Assembly (NCBI GenBank): GCA_021234535.1
Contig: CM037835.1
Location: 3,968,001-4,032,000 of the forward strand
Length of the DNA: 64,000 bases
Direction: 5' to 3'
Origin: Stichopus chloronotus
Lineage: Eukaryota > Echinodermata > Holothuroidea > Aspidochirotida > Stichopodidae
The translations under genes and the position numbers were made by a program. Positions 12,301-23,770 of this stretch are shown here, one piece after another (positions within the stretch are counted from its first letter, which is position 1; the number at the start of each line of letters is the position of its first letter). Under the pieces are notes generated by a model, which was given only the letters and a program-made list of their open reading frames with translations, was not told the origin of the DNA and did no database searches.

Positions 12301-15300
12301 ATCTTTAATGAGTTACAAGGCATACATTAAATATCATATGTGACATACGTCCTTCTGTAAATGCATCACTTTTTGTGTGATCATTGCTAATGTCAACTAA
12401 CTTGTAATGTTCCTCCCAAAAAAGAAGATGGAGGGGAGATGATTGATTCCTATTACATTACAGTGATAACAAGATGTGACAACTGACTCCTCAAACAATT
12501 GTTTTCAAGAAGTAATTCCACAAATATCAGATTTACTGTAAATTATACCAATCTCTGAGATCAGGGACTCTACAATTTCAGCATTTGACTAAGTATGAAA
12601 GCAGTTACAGATTTTCTCAGTCTCATATGGGGTAATTCCAATGACAGAGATCATCTATTTATCGATGTGCTACCAATGCTGAAAATTTGCAGTTCCAGCT
12701 ACATTCAGTTGCTGAGATATCTTCCATAAAAGCTTTTCATGTACCTTTTACACTTGTGACCTACAATGACCTTTAACCTCCATTAAAAACAATAGGGATA
12801 GTCTACTCACAACGGACTAGCAACACACAAACTTTAAAGTTCAAGCACCGTTTTCCTTTTGTGAGATATCATGTTTGGGAATCACACACACACAGTCACA
12901 CACAAACACACACATGCATGCCATCACCATTGCATAGATTCCTTGCCCACCTTCTGCATGGAATTAAAAACAGGTATCAAACGGATTTAACAAAACCATG
13001 TTTGTTTTGAAGCAGAAAATCAGTGGTTCTGGCATCGATTTAAATGCAATATCAAATACTTGCTGAATAAAGATTGTCTGGCTGAGACAAAATTTCTGTA
13101 GGTCCAGGTTTAGTTTGCTACATGCATAGGAGGAGGAAGGCTCATTTTCAAACTGTGAGTCAAGAGACAAAACATTGTATCAATAGCAAGCAGACGCAAA
13201 ACAATGCGAACCCTGGTATCAAATGCATCAAGATCTTTCAAGCCAGTACCATCTTTGCCACATACATAAGGCAGGTTAATGAGGTTGTGTCCACACATAC
13301 CTAAGTTGACAAGGACGTGTCTGAGTTCCGCAGAATTGATAGTACCGTTGCCATCTTTGTCAAACACCCTCAGACCTTCTACAAAGTCATCCACAGTGCC
13401 TTGTACCTTCTTGTTTTGAAGGGAGGTGTACATGGGCATGAATTCATCAAACGAAACTCTGTAAACTATACAAAGAAAAGGGCAAAATGCAAGTAAGAAT
13501 TGTGGTGTCGGTGAATGGGCACAGTAATGGAGTTAAAAGCAAATTTTAAACATATATCCTAAATGTGAAGCCAGTCCAAGCAGGTGGCTGTAATTGGTAA
13601 TCAGGCTTTACTTTCCTTAAGTTGCACACCTGAGTAAACAAAGAAATATGGGACAGGTGTAGGCAAATGGATTAGGAAGCTACACAGAAAGATAAATATT
13701 AATCTACTTTTCACAACAGTCTAGCCTTTAAAGGTAATGTAGGTAGTTGTGAGATATATATGATGATGTACATTACTGTACAGTCTCTTCTATACGTAAT
13801 CTCTCCATCAACAATTTCAAATATCAGGAGCACCGCAGCTTTTGTGATGGTACAATACTGTCGTCTTAAACGCATCTTGCCTAATCTTGGCTTGGTAAAT
13901 CATCAGCTTTTACTTGTAAACTTTACATGGATGCAAAATTATGGCTCATGATAGGAAGGCATCTATATGTGACGACTAATGATGCTTTTAACGTTCAAAA
14001 TCCATACCTTCATCTCCAGTAGAAGTGTATGACTGTGTTATTCTTTTCAGTTCTGCTTCAGTGGGATTAAGACCAAAAGCTCTGATGACATCACCGACCT
14101 GTGTGATATCAACTTTGTTGTCACCCTTCTTGTCAAACAAGGAAAAGGCATCCTTAAATTCTGTTGGAGGAATAAAATGCATGACTCGTAAACAGATTTA
14201 ATACAGTAAGCCAATTTTGAGGAGAACCGTCGAAATTTCAGGACGTTATATTTGATCTCATGCAAGGAATGTATGGTGAATCTTTAACATCTTCCAGTTG
14301 CTTGATGTAAACTTGACCAAAATAGACTTTCACAAAACAAAAAAAAAAGGTCGAATGTTACAGTAGACATACAAATGGACCCTTATTAACAAGATTTTTT
14401 TTTTACCAAACTATCTGAGATGGCACCCTTTACAATATCATTTGCAAAACCAAATTTCTTTTAGAAAACCAGAGTGAGTAGGCAAGCAGCCCCAATGGAA
14501 AACCAAGGACTATCTTTTAAAGTGGAGCATATCCACTCAAATCCTTAAAACAATGAAAAATTTATACCAATTTTAAAGTTCAAACACCTGACTCTTCTTG
14601 AGTTTACAAGTTAAGACTATCTCTGGTGACCTCACATGACCTTTGACTTACATAAAATTATAGAAATCATAGATGCTTATCTAGAGCATCAATGTTAACA
14701 TTTGAACGTCTAGCAACATTAATTTCTAGAGAAATCTTCCTTAATAAATTTACATTGTAACCTCCAGTGACCTCAAATGACCTCCATGAAAAACAGTAGG
14801 GATCATCTACCATGGAACTCAAATGAAAACATTTAAAGTTTCAAGCAAATTTCATTTTTTAGGTGGAAGAGTTACACCCCTGTGACTTCTGTAGACTTTT
14901 ATATACAAACTTTTAACTTCCATGAAAAACATTAAGGATCATCTAATTCCATATTTCAAGTTAAAAAAAGTCTGGTAGACAGCATTTTTGGTTTCAATGA
15001 ATCATAACCTTTGTAATCACGCAGGTGTATGTGTGTTTGTAATGCCTAACTTGTAAATACTGTACGATATCACAAGAAGGGAAGCTTGGACAGATCTCAA
15101 CATTTCTTACATAGGTGTACCACAATGAGTACGAGAGCACTATTGTTTTTTGGTCAAAGATAATTTGAGGTTAACAGGGGCTAAATTGTGAAAACCTTGT
15201 AAACCTGCTAAGGTGTACAGTGCTGAATTAAATCAACAAAATTGGGCTTTCAGATACCACTATTCCAAAGAATTTCTTTGTTATGAGGTCAGCAAATAAC

Positions 15301-18300
15301 CATAGCATAATACTCTGCAAGCACAAATGTATTTTATTAGAAACCAGATAATGCCGGCTGTCATGATGCACAGATGAAGTTTAATTAAAATTAAAAGACT
15401 TATAAAATTAGAACAGCAAATATGCTAAACCTAACTGAGAGGTTTAGGTTTCAAATTAGTTCTTTCCTAAAATCATGCCAGACTTTGCCTGCAGGAGAGC
15501 TCAAATAATTTCTACTCAGAAGAAAAGACAGAAAAGTAAAACAATACTGGCAGAGGTCTTAACATTTTGCACTCAAGGACCCCAAGATGATCTTTGGCTC
15601 ATACCAAAAATGACCCCAATAATGACAGTTACATATGTATTGCATCTAAAAAGAACAAAGTGTCTAAAGAGTAAAATTACCTTCCCAATGTAAAAAGTGT
15701 GTTTACAAGCTTTTCACTTTATGACCTCTGATGACTCCACATGACCTTGAAGCTCTAGGAACACCCTCAAATGCCTCAACTTATTTACTTAGAAAGCCCT
15801 ACATACCCTCCAAGTTTCAAATTCATGCAATGTGTCATTTATGAGATACTGTAAACATAGTTAGTCTATATCCTGCCTGCAGAAGTGCAGATGACCTCAG
15901 GTGACATTTGACATCCACCAAAAACAATACTATCCAAGATCTTCAAATGTCCTACCCACACACTGACTTTGTACTGTCTTGCACATTCCATTCCAAAGTG
16001 TTCACAAGTTTTTACATTATGATGTCTAATGACCCCCACATTACCTTTGACCTAAAAGAATACCCTCACAATAGCATTTACTCAAAATGCAGTACATAAC
16101 ATCTAGGTTTGAAAATGATGCAACTTGTCCTCTCTGAGATACTGCAAAACATAATTTGTCTACATTCTGCCTGCTGGAACCTTGGATACCTTTGATCTAC
16201 ACCAAAAACAATCCCAGCTGAGATCTTCATATGTTCTACCAACAGGCAACATATCAACTTTGGCCCACCTTCCACTACTTCCCCTTCACAAGCTAGGGCA
16301 TTCACAAGATTTTGCTGCACATACATACATACATACATACATACATACATACATACATACATACATACATACATACATACATACATACATACATACATAC
16401 ATACATACATACATACATACATACATACATACATACATACATACATACATACATACATACATACATACATACATACATACATACATACATACATACACTC
16501 ATGCACCAGCATACACTGAATCATCATTGCAAAGATTCCTTGAACTCCATCAGAAAGGAATCAAAAATGGGATTCCTTGTGCCTCTGGGAAAGAACACAG
16601 ACATTACAAGCATTATAAGGGCAACTAGTTAATAATGGAAACACTGTAAGCGAAGAAAGAATGTGTACATAGCAATGACTACTTCAGGAAGACACAATTA
16701 CAGATAATGTAGTTAATCCATCAATGAATGTTTCAGGCACATTAATGTCTTGCATACCATTATCAACTAAAAGATCACAGAAATATCCGGTGATGTTTAC
16801 TTGCATGCTTAATCTATTATAACAACTGTGACATACAGTGTCTTCAATACCACATAATCAAGCAAGTGCCTGTTTGCAACAAGTTGTTGCTCTTTGTATT
16901 TCCTTTTGTTTTTTATGTTGCCATCAAGCTGTCGGCTTTCAATCAAAGCCACATATTCTGCTATATTATGCAAAGTTACAGATAGAGCATGAAGTTTACA
17001 GTGTACTAGTTTCTAAATCTTTGCTTATGACACTGCTCCAACTATTTGGTTTCAGCTACAGTTTATCAGCGCAAGGTCTCTCATCCTGTAAATGAACAAA
17101 TCTGATATCAAGTTGAGGGCATGCATGGTGTTAACAGGCAAACAATGCATACAGGTAAATGTCATATCTGATAATACCCAATAACTTGATGTATTGCTAC
17201 ATACACTTGATCAGTGATACTCACACAGTGATCAGCTAATACAAAGTGAGGTACATGTGTCAAGCATAGTATGTACCCTGACACTGATAGTATCCACTAC
17301 ACAAAACAACTTCTAACTCAAATGATCCATGCCAACAGCAAATTCGCCTGCAGATTTACTGTGCGATACATACAGGGGGAAAGATAAGAGTCTGTCACAG
17401 TCTACTAGATAGTCTACTATCTGTTGTTATGTAACATAATAACTAGCATACATTACTGAACTTTGAATATTTCTACTGCAAAGGAGATCAAAGAGGTTCC
17501 ATGTTGCACTACATGTTTATTTATTTAAACTACTTCAGTGTTTATTCCTCACTGCAACCTTCACTTAATTCTTTTCTCAGCATTTTTACCACCCCCCACT
17601 TCCCAGGGATAAGCTTGCAAACGTTATCTCTTGATTCCAACAATGAGTCATGCATTTTTCTCACAGATAACCTCCCATTAAGATCTTGCAAAAACAAATC
17701 CTAAGCAGGTCTTCTTCAACAACGTGACAAAGCCTCCAATGTGGATCTTTCATGGCTAATCTCTTGTCCATGCAAATCCAGCGTCCTATTGTTTGTTTAC
17801 TAATGGTAAATGATGTTGACACAACTCCACCTGCAGGATGCATGGTTGGGGATTATTTACCTCATGAGGGTTTCAGTGCAAACATGTATCGTGTGATACT
17901 GTACAAGAGAGTGCCTTTGGGAGACATTTTCCCTCCAGGGGTAGACATGTGCACCTCAGTGATTTTAATGCTTTTTATAAGGAAAGAAACAAGGTGTTGA
18001 ATAACATGTACCATCATCTAATGAAAAGGGACAGCATGTAACGACACCTGATGCCACAGATCTTCAGCAGGACCCACGCCACACCTGCAACTTGAATTGT
18101 CAGCTCTCCTTGATTGCTATAGTGCAAGCCATTCATATCATCACAAAAGTATTCAAATATAGCTTTAAACCTCCACCATAATTTATGTTGCTGAACATAG
18201 TTCTGCATATTCAATATTATCTGTGTATAATTCAAACTGACTAAGTGTGAGATGGTGTGGTACTATGCACATAGAACTTACATTATAATTGTGCAGTACA

Positions 18301-20655
18301 TATTCTACTGAATGTTTCATAATCACAGGTAAGGCTAAGTAATCCATGATGAACACAAGAAGGCTTAGATCTGATATATTACACATAAATATTCATGTCA
18401 AATTGTCAAGATTACGACATGGTTTCTTGCTGTGTTTTGCCTAATAGCAATAACTGCCTATTTGTTTCACAAACCAAAAAGTCTAGTGACTTTTTAAGGA
18501 AAAACTAAGAATAACCTACATACTGTACCAATTTGATACTCAATCACATAACCTTTTACAAATGAGATGTATGTCTACAAGGTTTTCAAACTATGACTTT
18601 TGTTGACCCAGTGTGATGTGACCTTTGATGACCTCATGTGACCTTTGACCATCAAAAAGAATGACAGAGATCATCTACTGACCAAGAGCTGCCACTGTTC
18701 ACAGTCTGAAGTTTCAGCAAGGTCCACTTGCTGGAATATCTTCCTTAAAAGGTTTTCAAACTTTCGCCTCTGGTGACATCAAATGATCTTTGACTTCCAC
18801 GAAAAACAATAGAGATCATTTACTCACAATGAACATATACACTAAATTTGAAGTTCCAACATTTTCCCTCCTGGGGATACTGTGTTTAGAGGGTTTTCAA
18901 ACTATGACCTCTACTGGAGGCCAGAGAATTATTGGCTCAGTGTACTTAAAGAAAGATACTACCAATGCTAAAGAAGATCCCAGTTGTACAAATGTACACA
19001 ACATAAGCTTGGTATACCTCGATTTTAAGTATTTATCAATGATAAACTGACAAGTGACTACAGCGTAAATCAAAGAATCTAGGAATTAAACACATCCTGT
19101 ACAAATTCTACTACCTTGGAAACACTCAAATGAAACAAACAGAGCACCATACTTCTTTTCCATACAGCAGAAATGTAATGCATACATGGCAAGTAACACA
19201 AGCAATTAAATGTATCATAATAATATATATAGAGTTGCAGGTTTGGGCGGGGTAGCTGGCCAACACACTGTAAATGAATGATTCTACACTAGAAGAGAAA
19301 GGCAACTGAAAACAAAAGCAGGTTCATGTGCAACTGAATCTATTTCTCCTCCAATGTGCAGGGTGTGACAAACTACGTATACTGTACAATACTCAGTACA
19401 GGTGCATACATGTGCATTCAAGCATAAGCAATGGAGACAGTGCTCACTGAAAAAGAATGATTGGCATAAGTACAGTACAATAACTTCTATAAACGTACCA
19501 CCAACAAAACACTGAAATTTCAACATCACATTCACACATCTGGATGCTTAGATAAGCCCACAATGTGCCAATGGCCCTGTATTCTATAAAGGACAAGTTA
19601 CCAATTCTGGGTGACTATGCCTCCACCACGGTATCTCTCTCTCTCAAAAAAAAAAAGAAGACAAATTTTCAGGGATGCTTTGGTTCTCCACTGCAACAGC
19701 ACAGCCATCCCAAATTGGAGGCTCAGAGGCCTTACACAAATCTTCTGAAAAAAGAGGCCCAATAAGCATACATCATCATTCTCAAAGCAGTTTTTCCAAA
19801 CAGAAAGATCGCCACTGTGTCTGTGCCTAAGCATTTTCAAAGATCTCCTCCAACTGTGGCATGGTGTTTTACATTTACTCGTCAGTAATCTTACAGAATC
19901 CTAAATCCTCTGTCAATTTTACCCTATATTTCCTAAAATCCTGGACAGATCTTCACAAACATTTACCATGATTTCTTGATAGGGAGTAGGATTCTGCAAG
20001 ATTACCACTTCACATTTGTTTTTGACTTGACAAACTGTATGATGAATCATGGGGAGAGTGGGAACCAGCAAACTAACTTACACAATGCCGATAACTTAGT
20101 TCAGTCTTTTTCAGAATTACTGTTGTGGTTTTAACCCACATTCCATCACATCCCGTGTTTATTCACTATGACATTCCACAATAATCATGTGTCATATTCC
20201 TAGCAGGCCTGATCAGGAAGTAGGCAGGCGCTAAGGCACGGTCTTCGAATTTCAAGAGATTCTCCCATGTAACATGGTCATGATATAGGCCTAGCGCTAT
20301 GTTGTTTGTTGCACATTATGTCACTAGGTGTTACAAAATAAATTTCTGATACCCTAAGGATGAGTAGCGTTAGACTATGTAGTATGTATGTGACACTAGT
20401 GTAAGTTGAAAGGAGAAACCAAAAGTAACGTAAGGCGAGTTAGGCTACGCCTGTAACTTATCTATGCAGTACTAACGTTAGTACGCTACAGCCAACATAC
20501 GAAAAATAAGTTACTGCGCTAGCGTGATATTTCACTCACCGTTCAATTCACTCTCTGAGAAACTCTGCGGAAATGAAACAAAAAGATGGATCGGTTAAGA
20601 AAAATCAGACTACACACTGACGATATAACTCAACTAGAGCCGAATAACTCACCAT
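9369..20655 (-). CDS. myl6: Myosin essential (alkali) light chain, complete, 6 coding exons
   Basis: Joined minus-strand exons 20655-20653, 20564-20540, 14160-14008, 13465-13301, 11216-11139 and 9397-9369 give 453 nt, or 150 residues plus TAA. The MYL6 family is about 151. Every junction has GT/AG and compatible phase. The protein is calmodulin-like. EF1 (loop 19-30) has lost ligands. EF2 (about 57-68) is degenerate. EF3 (loop 96-107, [12 protein letters not shown]) looks intact. EF4 (about 131-142) lacks position 1. The stretch [10 protein letters not shown] with [12 protein letters not shown] is a family hallmark. Such chains wrap the first IQ motif of the myosin heavy-chain lever arm and stiffen it; they act in muscle sarcomeres or non-muscle actomyosin. 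The sequence cannot say whether this is the muscle or non-muscle form. The family call is very secure; the ATG-only exon is the least certain part. Confidence 0.93.
9527..9835. repeat. Imperfect direct repeat (two copies of about 90 bp)
   Basis: AGGGTCATGATCT, GTTATCTGGG-AGGG and GATAGTTCAAT occur in the same order at 9527-9616 and 9744-9835. The pair lies in the last intron of the myosin light chain gene. Confidence 0.6.
11139..11216 (-). CDS. myl6: Myosin light chain coding exon 5 (EF-hand 4)
   Basis: 78 nt encoding residues 116-141 ([21 protein letters not shown] then QVNYE). It is too short to appear as an open frame of its own. The acceptor is GTGCCTTGCAG and the donor is G|GTAAAG. It matches the vertebrate exon that begins GEKMTEEEV in position, phase and length. 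Confidence 0.93.
11620..12117 (+). pseudogene. Unrecognised coding-like stretch, broken by two stops
   Basis: One plus-strand frame runs from 11620 to 12117, interrupted only by TGA at 11824 and TGA at 11839, and ends at TAG 12118. The two halves (68 and 92 codons) have protein-like composition unlike the AT-rich surroundings, with segments such as [37 protein letters not shown] and [25 protein letters not shown] after the first half could be a donor, but the gap to the second half is too short for an intron. It lies antisense inside the last intron but one of the myosin gene. I do not recognise the family. It may be a decayed retrocopy, a transposon ORF fragment, or a host gene exon with sequence errors. 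Confidence 0.4.
12625..12905 (-). repeat. AGGTCA-repeat family copy
   Basis: Minus-strand sense shows GGAGGTTAAAGGTCATTGTAGG, then GAGATATC blocks, ending beside a (CA)n stretch. It lies in a myosin gene intron, in the sense orientation. Confidence 0.6.
13301..13465 (-). CDS. myl6: Myosin light chain coding exon 4 (EF-hand 2 end, linker, EF-hand 3)
   Basis: 165 nt encoding residues 61-116. I chose the acceptor CTTTGTATAG at 13466-13467 and not the CAG six bases further in, because only it keeps phase with exon 3. It encodes [12 protein letters not shown], the linker, and the EF3 loop [12 protein letters not shown]. The donor is G|GTATGT. Confidence 0.95.
14008..14160 (-). CDS. myl6: Myosin light chain coding exon 3 (EF-hand 1)
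   Basis: 153 nt encoding residues 10-60. It begins [14 protein letters not shown] and continues through [16 protein letters not shown], the family's first EF-hand and its exiting helix. The acceptor is TTCCTCCAACAG and the donor is G|GTATGG. The loop at residues 19-30 has Lys in place of acidic ligands and Gln at position 12, so calcium binding here is unlikely. Confidence 0.95.
14575..14990 (-). repeat. AGGTCA-repeat family copy, about three units
   Basis: TGACCTTTGAC or its relatives, GAAAAACA-TA-GGATCATCTA and AAAGTTTCAAGCA blocks recur about every 140-150 bp on the plus strand. The copy is sense to the myosin gene. Confidence 0.6.
15112..15215 (+). repeat. AGGTCA-repeat family copy, plus orientation
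   Basis: AGGTGTACCACAATGAGT, then GGTCAAAGATAATTTGAGG and GTGAAAACCTTGTAAACC. This is the one clear copy lying antisense to the myosin gene. Confidence 0.55.
15712..16318 (-). repeat. AGGTCA-repeat family, about 290-bp dimer
   Basis: GAGATACTGTAAACATA (15846) and GAGATACTGCAAAACATA (16136) mark two units about 290 bp apart. Each has TGACCTC, TTTGAC and CCAAAAACAAT blocks. The dimer abuts the (CATA)n array. Confidence 0.6.
16319..16497. repeat. (CATA)n microsatellite, about 45 units
   Basis: Uninterrupted tetranucleotide array. It creates false open frames (MYVC repeats on minus, HTYI repeats on plus). It lies in the large intron of the myosin gene. Confidence 0.99.
18540..18930 (-). repeat. 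AGGTCA-repeat family copy
   Basis: Contains TGACCTTTGATGACC and TGACCTTTGACC (18639-18650) and a second unit with CCACGAAAAACAATAGAGATC. It is sense to the myosin gene. Confidence 0.65.
20540..20564 (-). CDS. myl6: Myosin light chain coding exon 2 (25-nt microexon)
   Basis: This exon encodes residues 2-9 (SFSESELN). It lies between the acceptor TTTCATTTCCGCAG and the donor GTGAGTG. It leaves a single G that joins AA of the next exon to give Glu10 of EFKDAF. It is the acidic N-terminal lead-in to EF-hand 1. Confidence 0.82.
20653..20655 (-). CDS. myl6: Myosin light chain coding exon 1 (start codon only)
   Basis: The sequence AAAATG is followed at once by the strong donor GTGAGT. It supplies phase 0, which the next exon needs. 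Start-codon-only exons are usual in calmodulin-superfamily genes. The intron to exon 2 is only 88 nt. No other ATG with a compatible donor was seen nearby. Confidence 0.7.
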
Positions 20656-20830
20656 TTTTACCGACTGTCGATAGCCCTTCTACCACTCCCTTAGTACAGT
20701 ACCACCAAGATATGGGTTACGGGTTGCTTCCGATCGCGATATGTTTACAGCTAGCCAGCCGGCCAGCGGAATAATTACTCAGCCTCGGCCTCTGAGCTGG
20801 ATCGATCATTCACTGCATACACACAACGAC

Positions 20831-20836
20831 TATATA
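20831..20836 (-). promoter_or_regulatory. Probable TATA box of the myosin light chain gene
   Basis: Read on the minus strand the sequence is GCATATATAGTCG, about 175-180 nt upstream of the ATG. A start site about 30 nt further on, near 20,805, would leave a 5' UTR of about 150 nt with no extra exon. The motif also reads TATATA on the plus strand, so direction rests on the gene position. Confidence 0.45.
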
Positions 20837-20956
20837 TGCTCTCCCTGTACTGTGCTACGTTAGGCGAGTAACCACATAGGCTCAGGCATAGATGCTGCCC
20901 TGCAACTCAAAAGGAAGTGACTGGCACTAATGAAATGCATATTCATAAATGAATAA

Positions 20957-20966
20957 CCATATATGA
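20957..20966. promoter_or_regulatory. Near-CArG box (CCATATATGA)
   Basis: One mismatch from the serum response factor consensus CC(A/T)6GG. It lies about 120 bp upstream of the TATA box of a contractile-protein gene, where SRF sites are common in animals. It is suggestive only, because AT-rich decamers arise by chance. Confidence 0.3.
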
Positions 20967-21430
20967 TTCATTCCGGTCACATGTTGTCTTCAAGAACTGG
21001 TCGTAAACTGTATTCATATAAAACAGTTATAATCCGAACCAAAGAGAGAAGAAATTACTGTTCATTCAGCGTTTCTTAATAACGAATCACTTAACACAAA
21101 CGTATTACCTGACAATGCCTGAGACATTCTCTTTGAAAAATAGGAAAATGAAAGTACACAGCCTGCGCTCTACTGTGATCTCTGTCGGTCACCATGTTGT
21201 ATGGATTGTTTACATTCTTATAGGGTCTTCGTTTCCTGTGTACGTACATTTACGTACTATGTATAATTGTAATTGGTCATACAAGAAACTATTTGATATC
21301 TTGTGGGTCATGTTTGGCAATAACTTAGCCAATATAGGTTCAATTTCACAACGGTTGTCTCTTGCTACTCAGATGCCTGGCTGTCTTGCTACTTGGTCAT
21401 ACCTTCACTAAGACTTACGCAAAATCCAGT

Positions 21431-21545
21431 GTTGTAGTCGAGACGACCCTATCCGAGTTCAAGGCCAAATCCTGTGGATTCGAGTCCTAGACCTCTGTCA
21501 TTTGAATCCGAGTCAAGGCCGAATCCAACAAGTCGGCGTCTAGTC
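21431..21545. repeat. GAGTC-rich dispersed repeat fragment
   Basis: GTGTTGTAGTCGAGACGACC, GGATTCGAGTCC and GAATCCGAGTCAAGGCC: a decayed element with recurring CGAGTC words. The style is widespread in invertebrate genomes. It is not a tRNA. Confidence 0.4.
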
Positions 21546-22714
21546 AACAAGATCAGAAGAAATGCAATCTTTCAAGTAGCTATTTTACAGGCATATTTTC
21601 CCCACAAGAAGTGACAGATATAGTCCTCTAAAAACAAACAGTCTAAACTATACCACCTTCGAAATCATACACTGCCATGTAGGCCCACTAAACATATGAC
21701 AATTAACTTCAGTGGTCTGTCACAAATACATCACATAAAAAAGTGTGAATGCCTTGTAATGGTTTGCTGAAGATATCCTTGCTAACAAGCACAAACACAC
21801 ACAATGATTAAAATCGATCAGTAATAGCGATTTATGCTACATCTGATGACAATGCGATTTGCATCTCATAAGCAATGCAACATTTTCCCCTTTTGGTGCA
21901 TCATGTGACGTTTTCCTTCAGGCCAGTTTCAGATAGTACCATAGCTAGATTACTACAACCAGCTAATGATAGGCCAAATTAAGCCTTGCTGTGCTACTCA
22001 CCTACATCACATTGCAGGTGCGCTAGCTATACTGGCCTACATGTTCTGCAGGGATGACCGTATATGGTGAGTATTGATAGGAACCAGGGAGGCCCCAGGT
22101 CCCAAGAAAAGACTGGGGTCTAAAGGAGTTACATATTTTGGTGGTGAAACAATGAGGGGGTGCTGGTGGTGGAACGGCGGGAATTTTATAGGGCATGCAT
22201 GACTTTTGTTGGGTTTACATGCATGATCTTCGCGCATTACGTAGTTACGTAGTTAATGTATATATGCACATGCATTGTATTATTTTGTTGAGATCAGTAG
22301 TTTTTGGCCGGAAATTAGACAGAGTTCCAAAATTTGACGTCCTTTTGGAAAGAACGAAAATTTTCGCAGGAAAATTGCAAAGTGCCGGCACAGAAAAAAT
22401 GATGGAGGAATCTACTTCTTTGGCTAGAAATATAGGGTCCTCATGCAGTGAAAAAGTATATGATTTTCGAAGGTAAAGACCTCGATTTTTGTTTTAGACC
22501 TCAACCCACCCCTGCAGAAACCTAAAGCGTAAATGCATTTTTGGATAATTCTAGAAATAGGCCTATCTCTCTTAAAATGAAAAGCAGACCACTCCTCCCC
22601 TTGCGCCACCAGTGATAGCAACTGAAGTTTCTTGTTGTGAAGTGCCAGTGCAGCGTGTCCGGGGTTTAGAAGAACTGCTAAATTTTTGCTTGTGTGGGCT
22701 GGATGCAAAATGGG

Positions 22715-23165
22715 ACTACGTTTGATGATAGATTTGAATTAAATATACTTTCAATAATTTATACTTTTTAAAGTAATGATTTCTTTTTTAAAATCTTGCT
22801 TGGCGAAATATTCATTCTAAAAGAACTTTTGTGGGTAATGCAGATTTCTTTTTTTTTCCTGGCGTTCCCCCTGCACCTTAGCATACACCTCTGACTAGGT
22901 CATCATTAAAGGTGAGGATGTATCCCCTTACCCTTTAGATGGTGCTAAAAATGCCCCCCCCCCCAAAAAAAAAGAGATGCTACATTTGATGAAAGATTTA
23001 AATTGAATATTTCTTTAGGAGTTTTTTTTTTTAAGTAATGATTTAAATTTTTCCATCTAGCTTTAAGTAATATTATGGTATTCATAGACCCTACCAGTGT
23101 AATTCTTTTTTTTTTTTTTCACCTGGCGCTCCTCGGCTTTCTAGCCACACCCCTGCCCAGGTCAT
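22715..23165. repeat. Tandem duplication, two diverged units of about 264 bp
   Basis: CTACGTTTGATGATAGATTT (22716) and CTACATTTGATGAAAGATTT (22980) start the units. Both continue with AAGTAATGATTT, a T-run, CCTGGCG and AGGTCATC. Confidence 0.6.
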
Positions 23166-23574
23166 CGTGATTTGAATACGACTAAACGGGAGGGGGGGGG
23201 AGAGGGGAGGTTTCTACTAACTGAGGGGTTTCCATTCCCTTTTAGTATTGTGTGTGTGTAACAAAGCGGTCCCAGTTTATGCAAAATGGTGTAATTTTGT
23301 TTTTGGTTTTTCGTAAGAGATGACAGTTAAAAAATGTAAATTGTATAAGTTTCCTCATTACATTTAGTTCTGTGTATATCGCCATCAGAGGGTATATGAG
23401 GTTGGTTATGCAAGCTAGGAGTGGATTATTGAAAACAACTTAAAATTTAGACGTTAGGTGCGAAAACGTGGAACTAGTATACTAGTGTTCTCAAACTTGT
23501 GATCTGTCACTGAGTTTGTTACAAAGAAAACAATCTAGGGAGTGAAATCTCTTTAACAGATTTATTGTTTTTTA

Positions 23575-23770
23575 CAGTTTTAATATGTAAAGTAAATAAA
23601 ATGGGATCAAGCTATTGTGAAGTAAATTCTGGAGTGCCACAAGTATGTGGACAATACAAATCAAACATTAATTCCTTGTACATGAAATAAAAGAAAGTCA
23701 TTAGAATCATTTGCGGTGTTCATAGTGTAACACATACTATACTCAGCTTTTCAGTAAACCTGTGAAGCGT
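23575..23770 (+). mobile_element. Decayed LINE reverse-transcriptase fragment
   Basis: Translation of 23590-23640 gives GSSYCEVNSGVPQ, resembling the non-LTR RT motif SGVPQGSVLGPLLF. About 50 bp later AAGAAAGTCATTAG gives KKVIRIICGVHSVTHT, resembling the conserved KKALRII-H-TPLF tail of the same proteins. The two are in the right order, with an internal deletion, in a non-functional relic. Confidence 0.5.

Noticed and set aside
16078..16632. Open frames of 149, 148 and 106 residues with MYVC or HTYI repeats
   Set aside because: They are the (CATA)n microsatellite read in different frames; no real gene.
21115..21411. 98-residue plus-strand ORF upstream of the myosin gene
   Set aside because: No motif, no partner exons; composition like its surroundings.
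21468..21482. tRNA B-box-like GGATTCGAGTCC
   Set aside because: No A box, no cloverleaf and no anticodon stem; part of a GAGTC-rich repeat.
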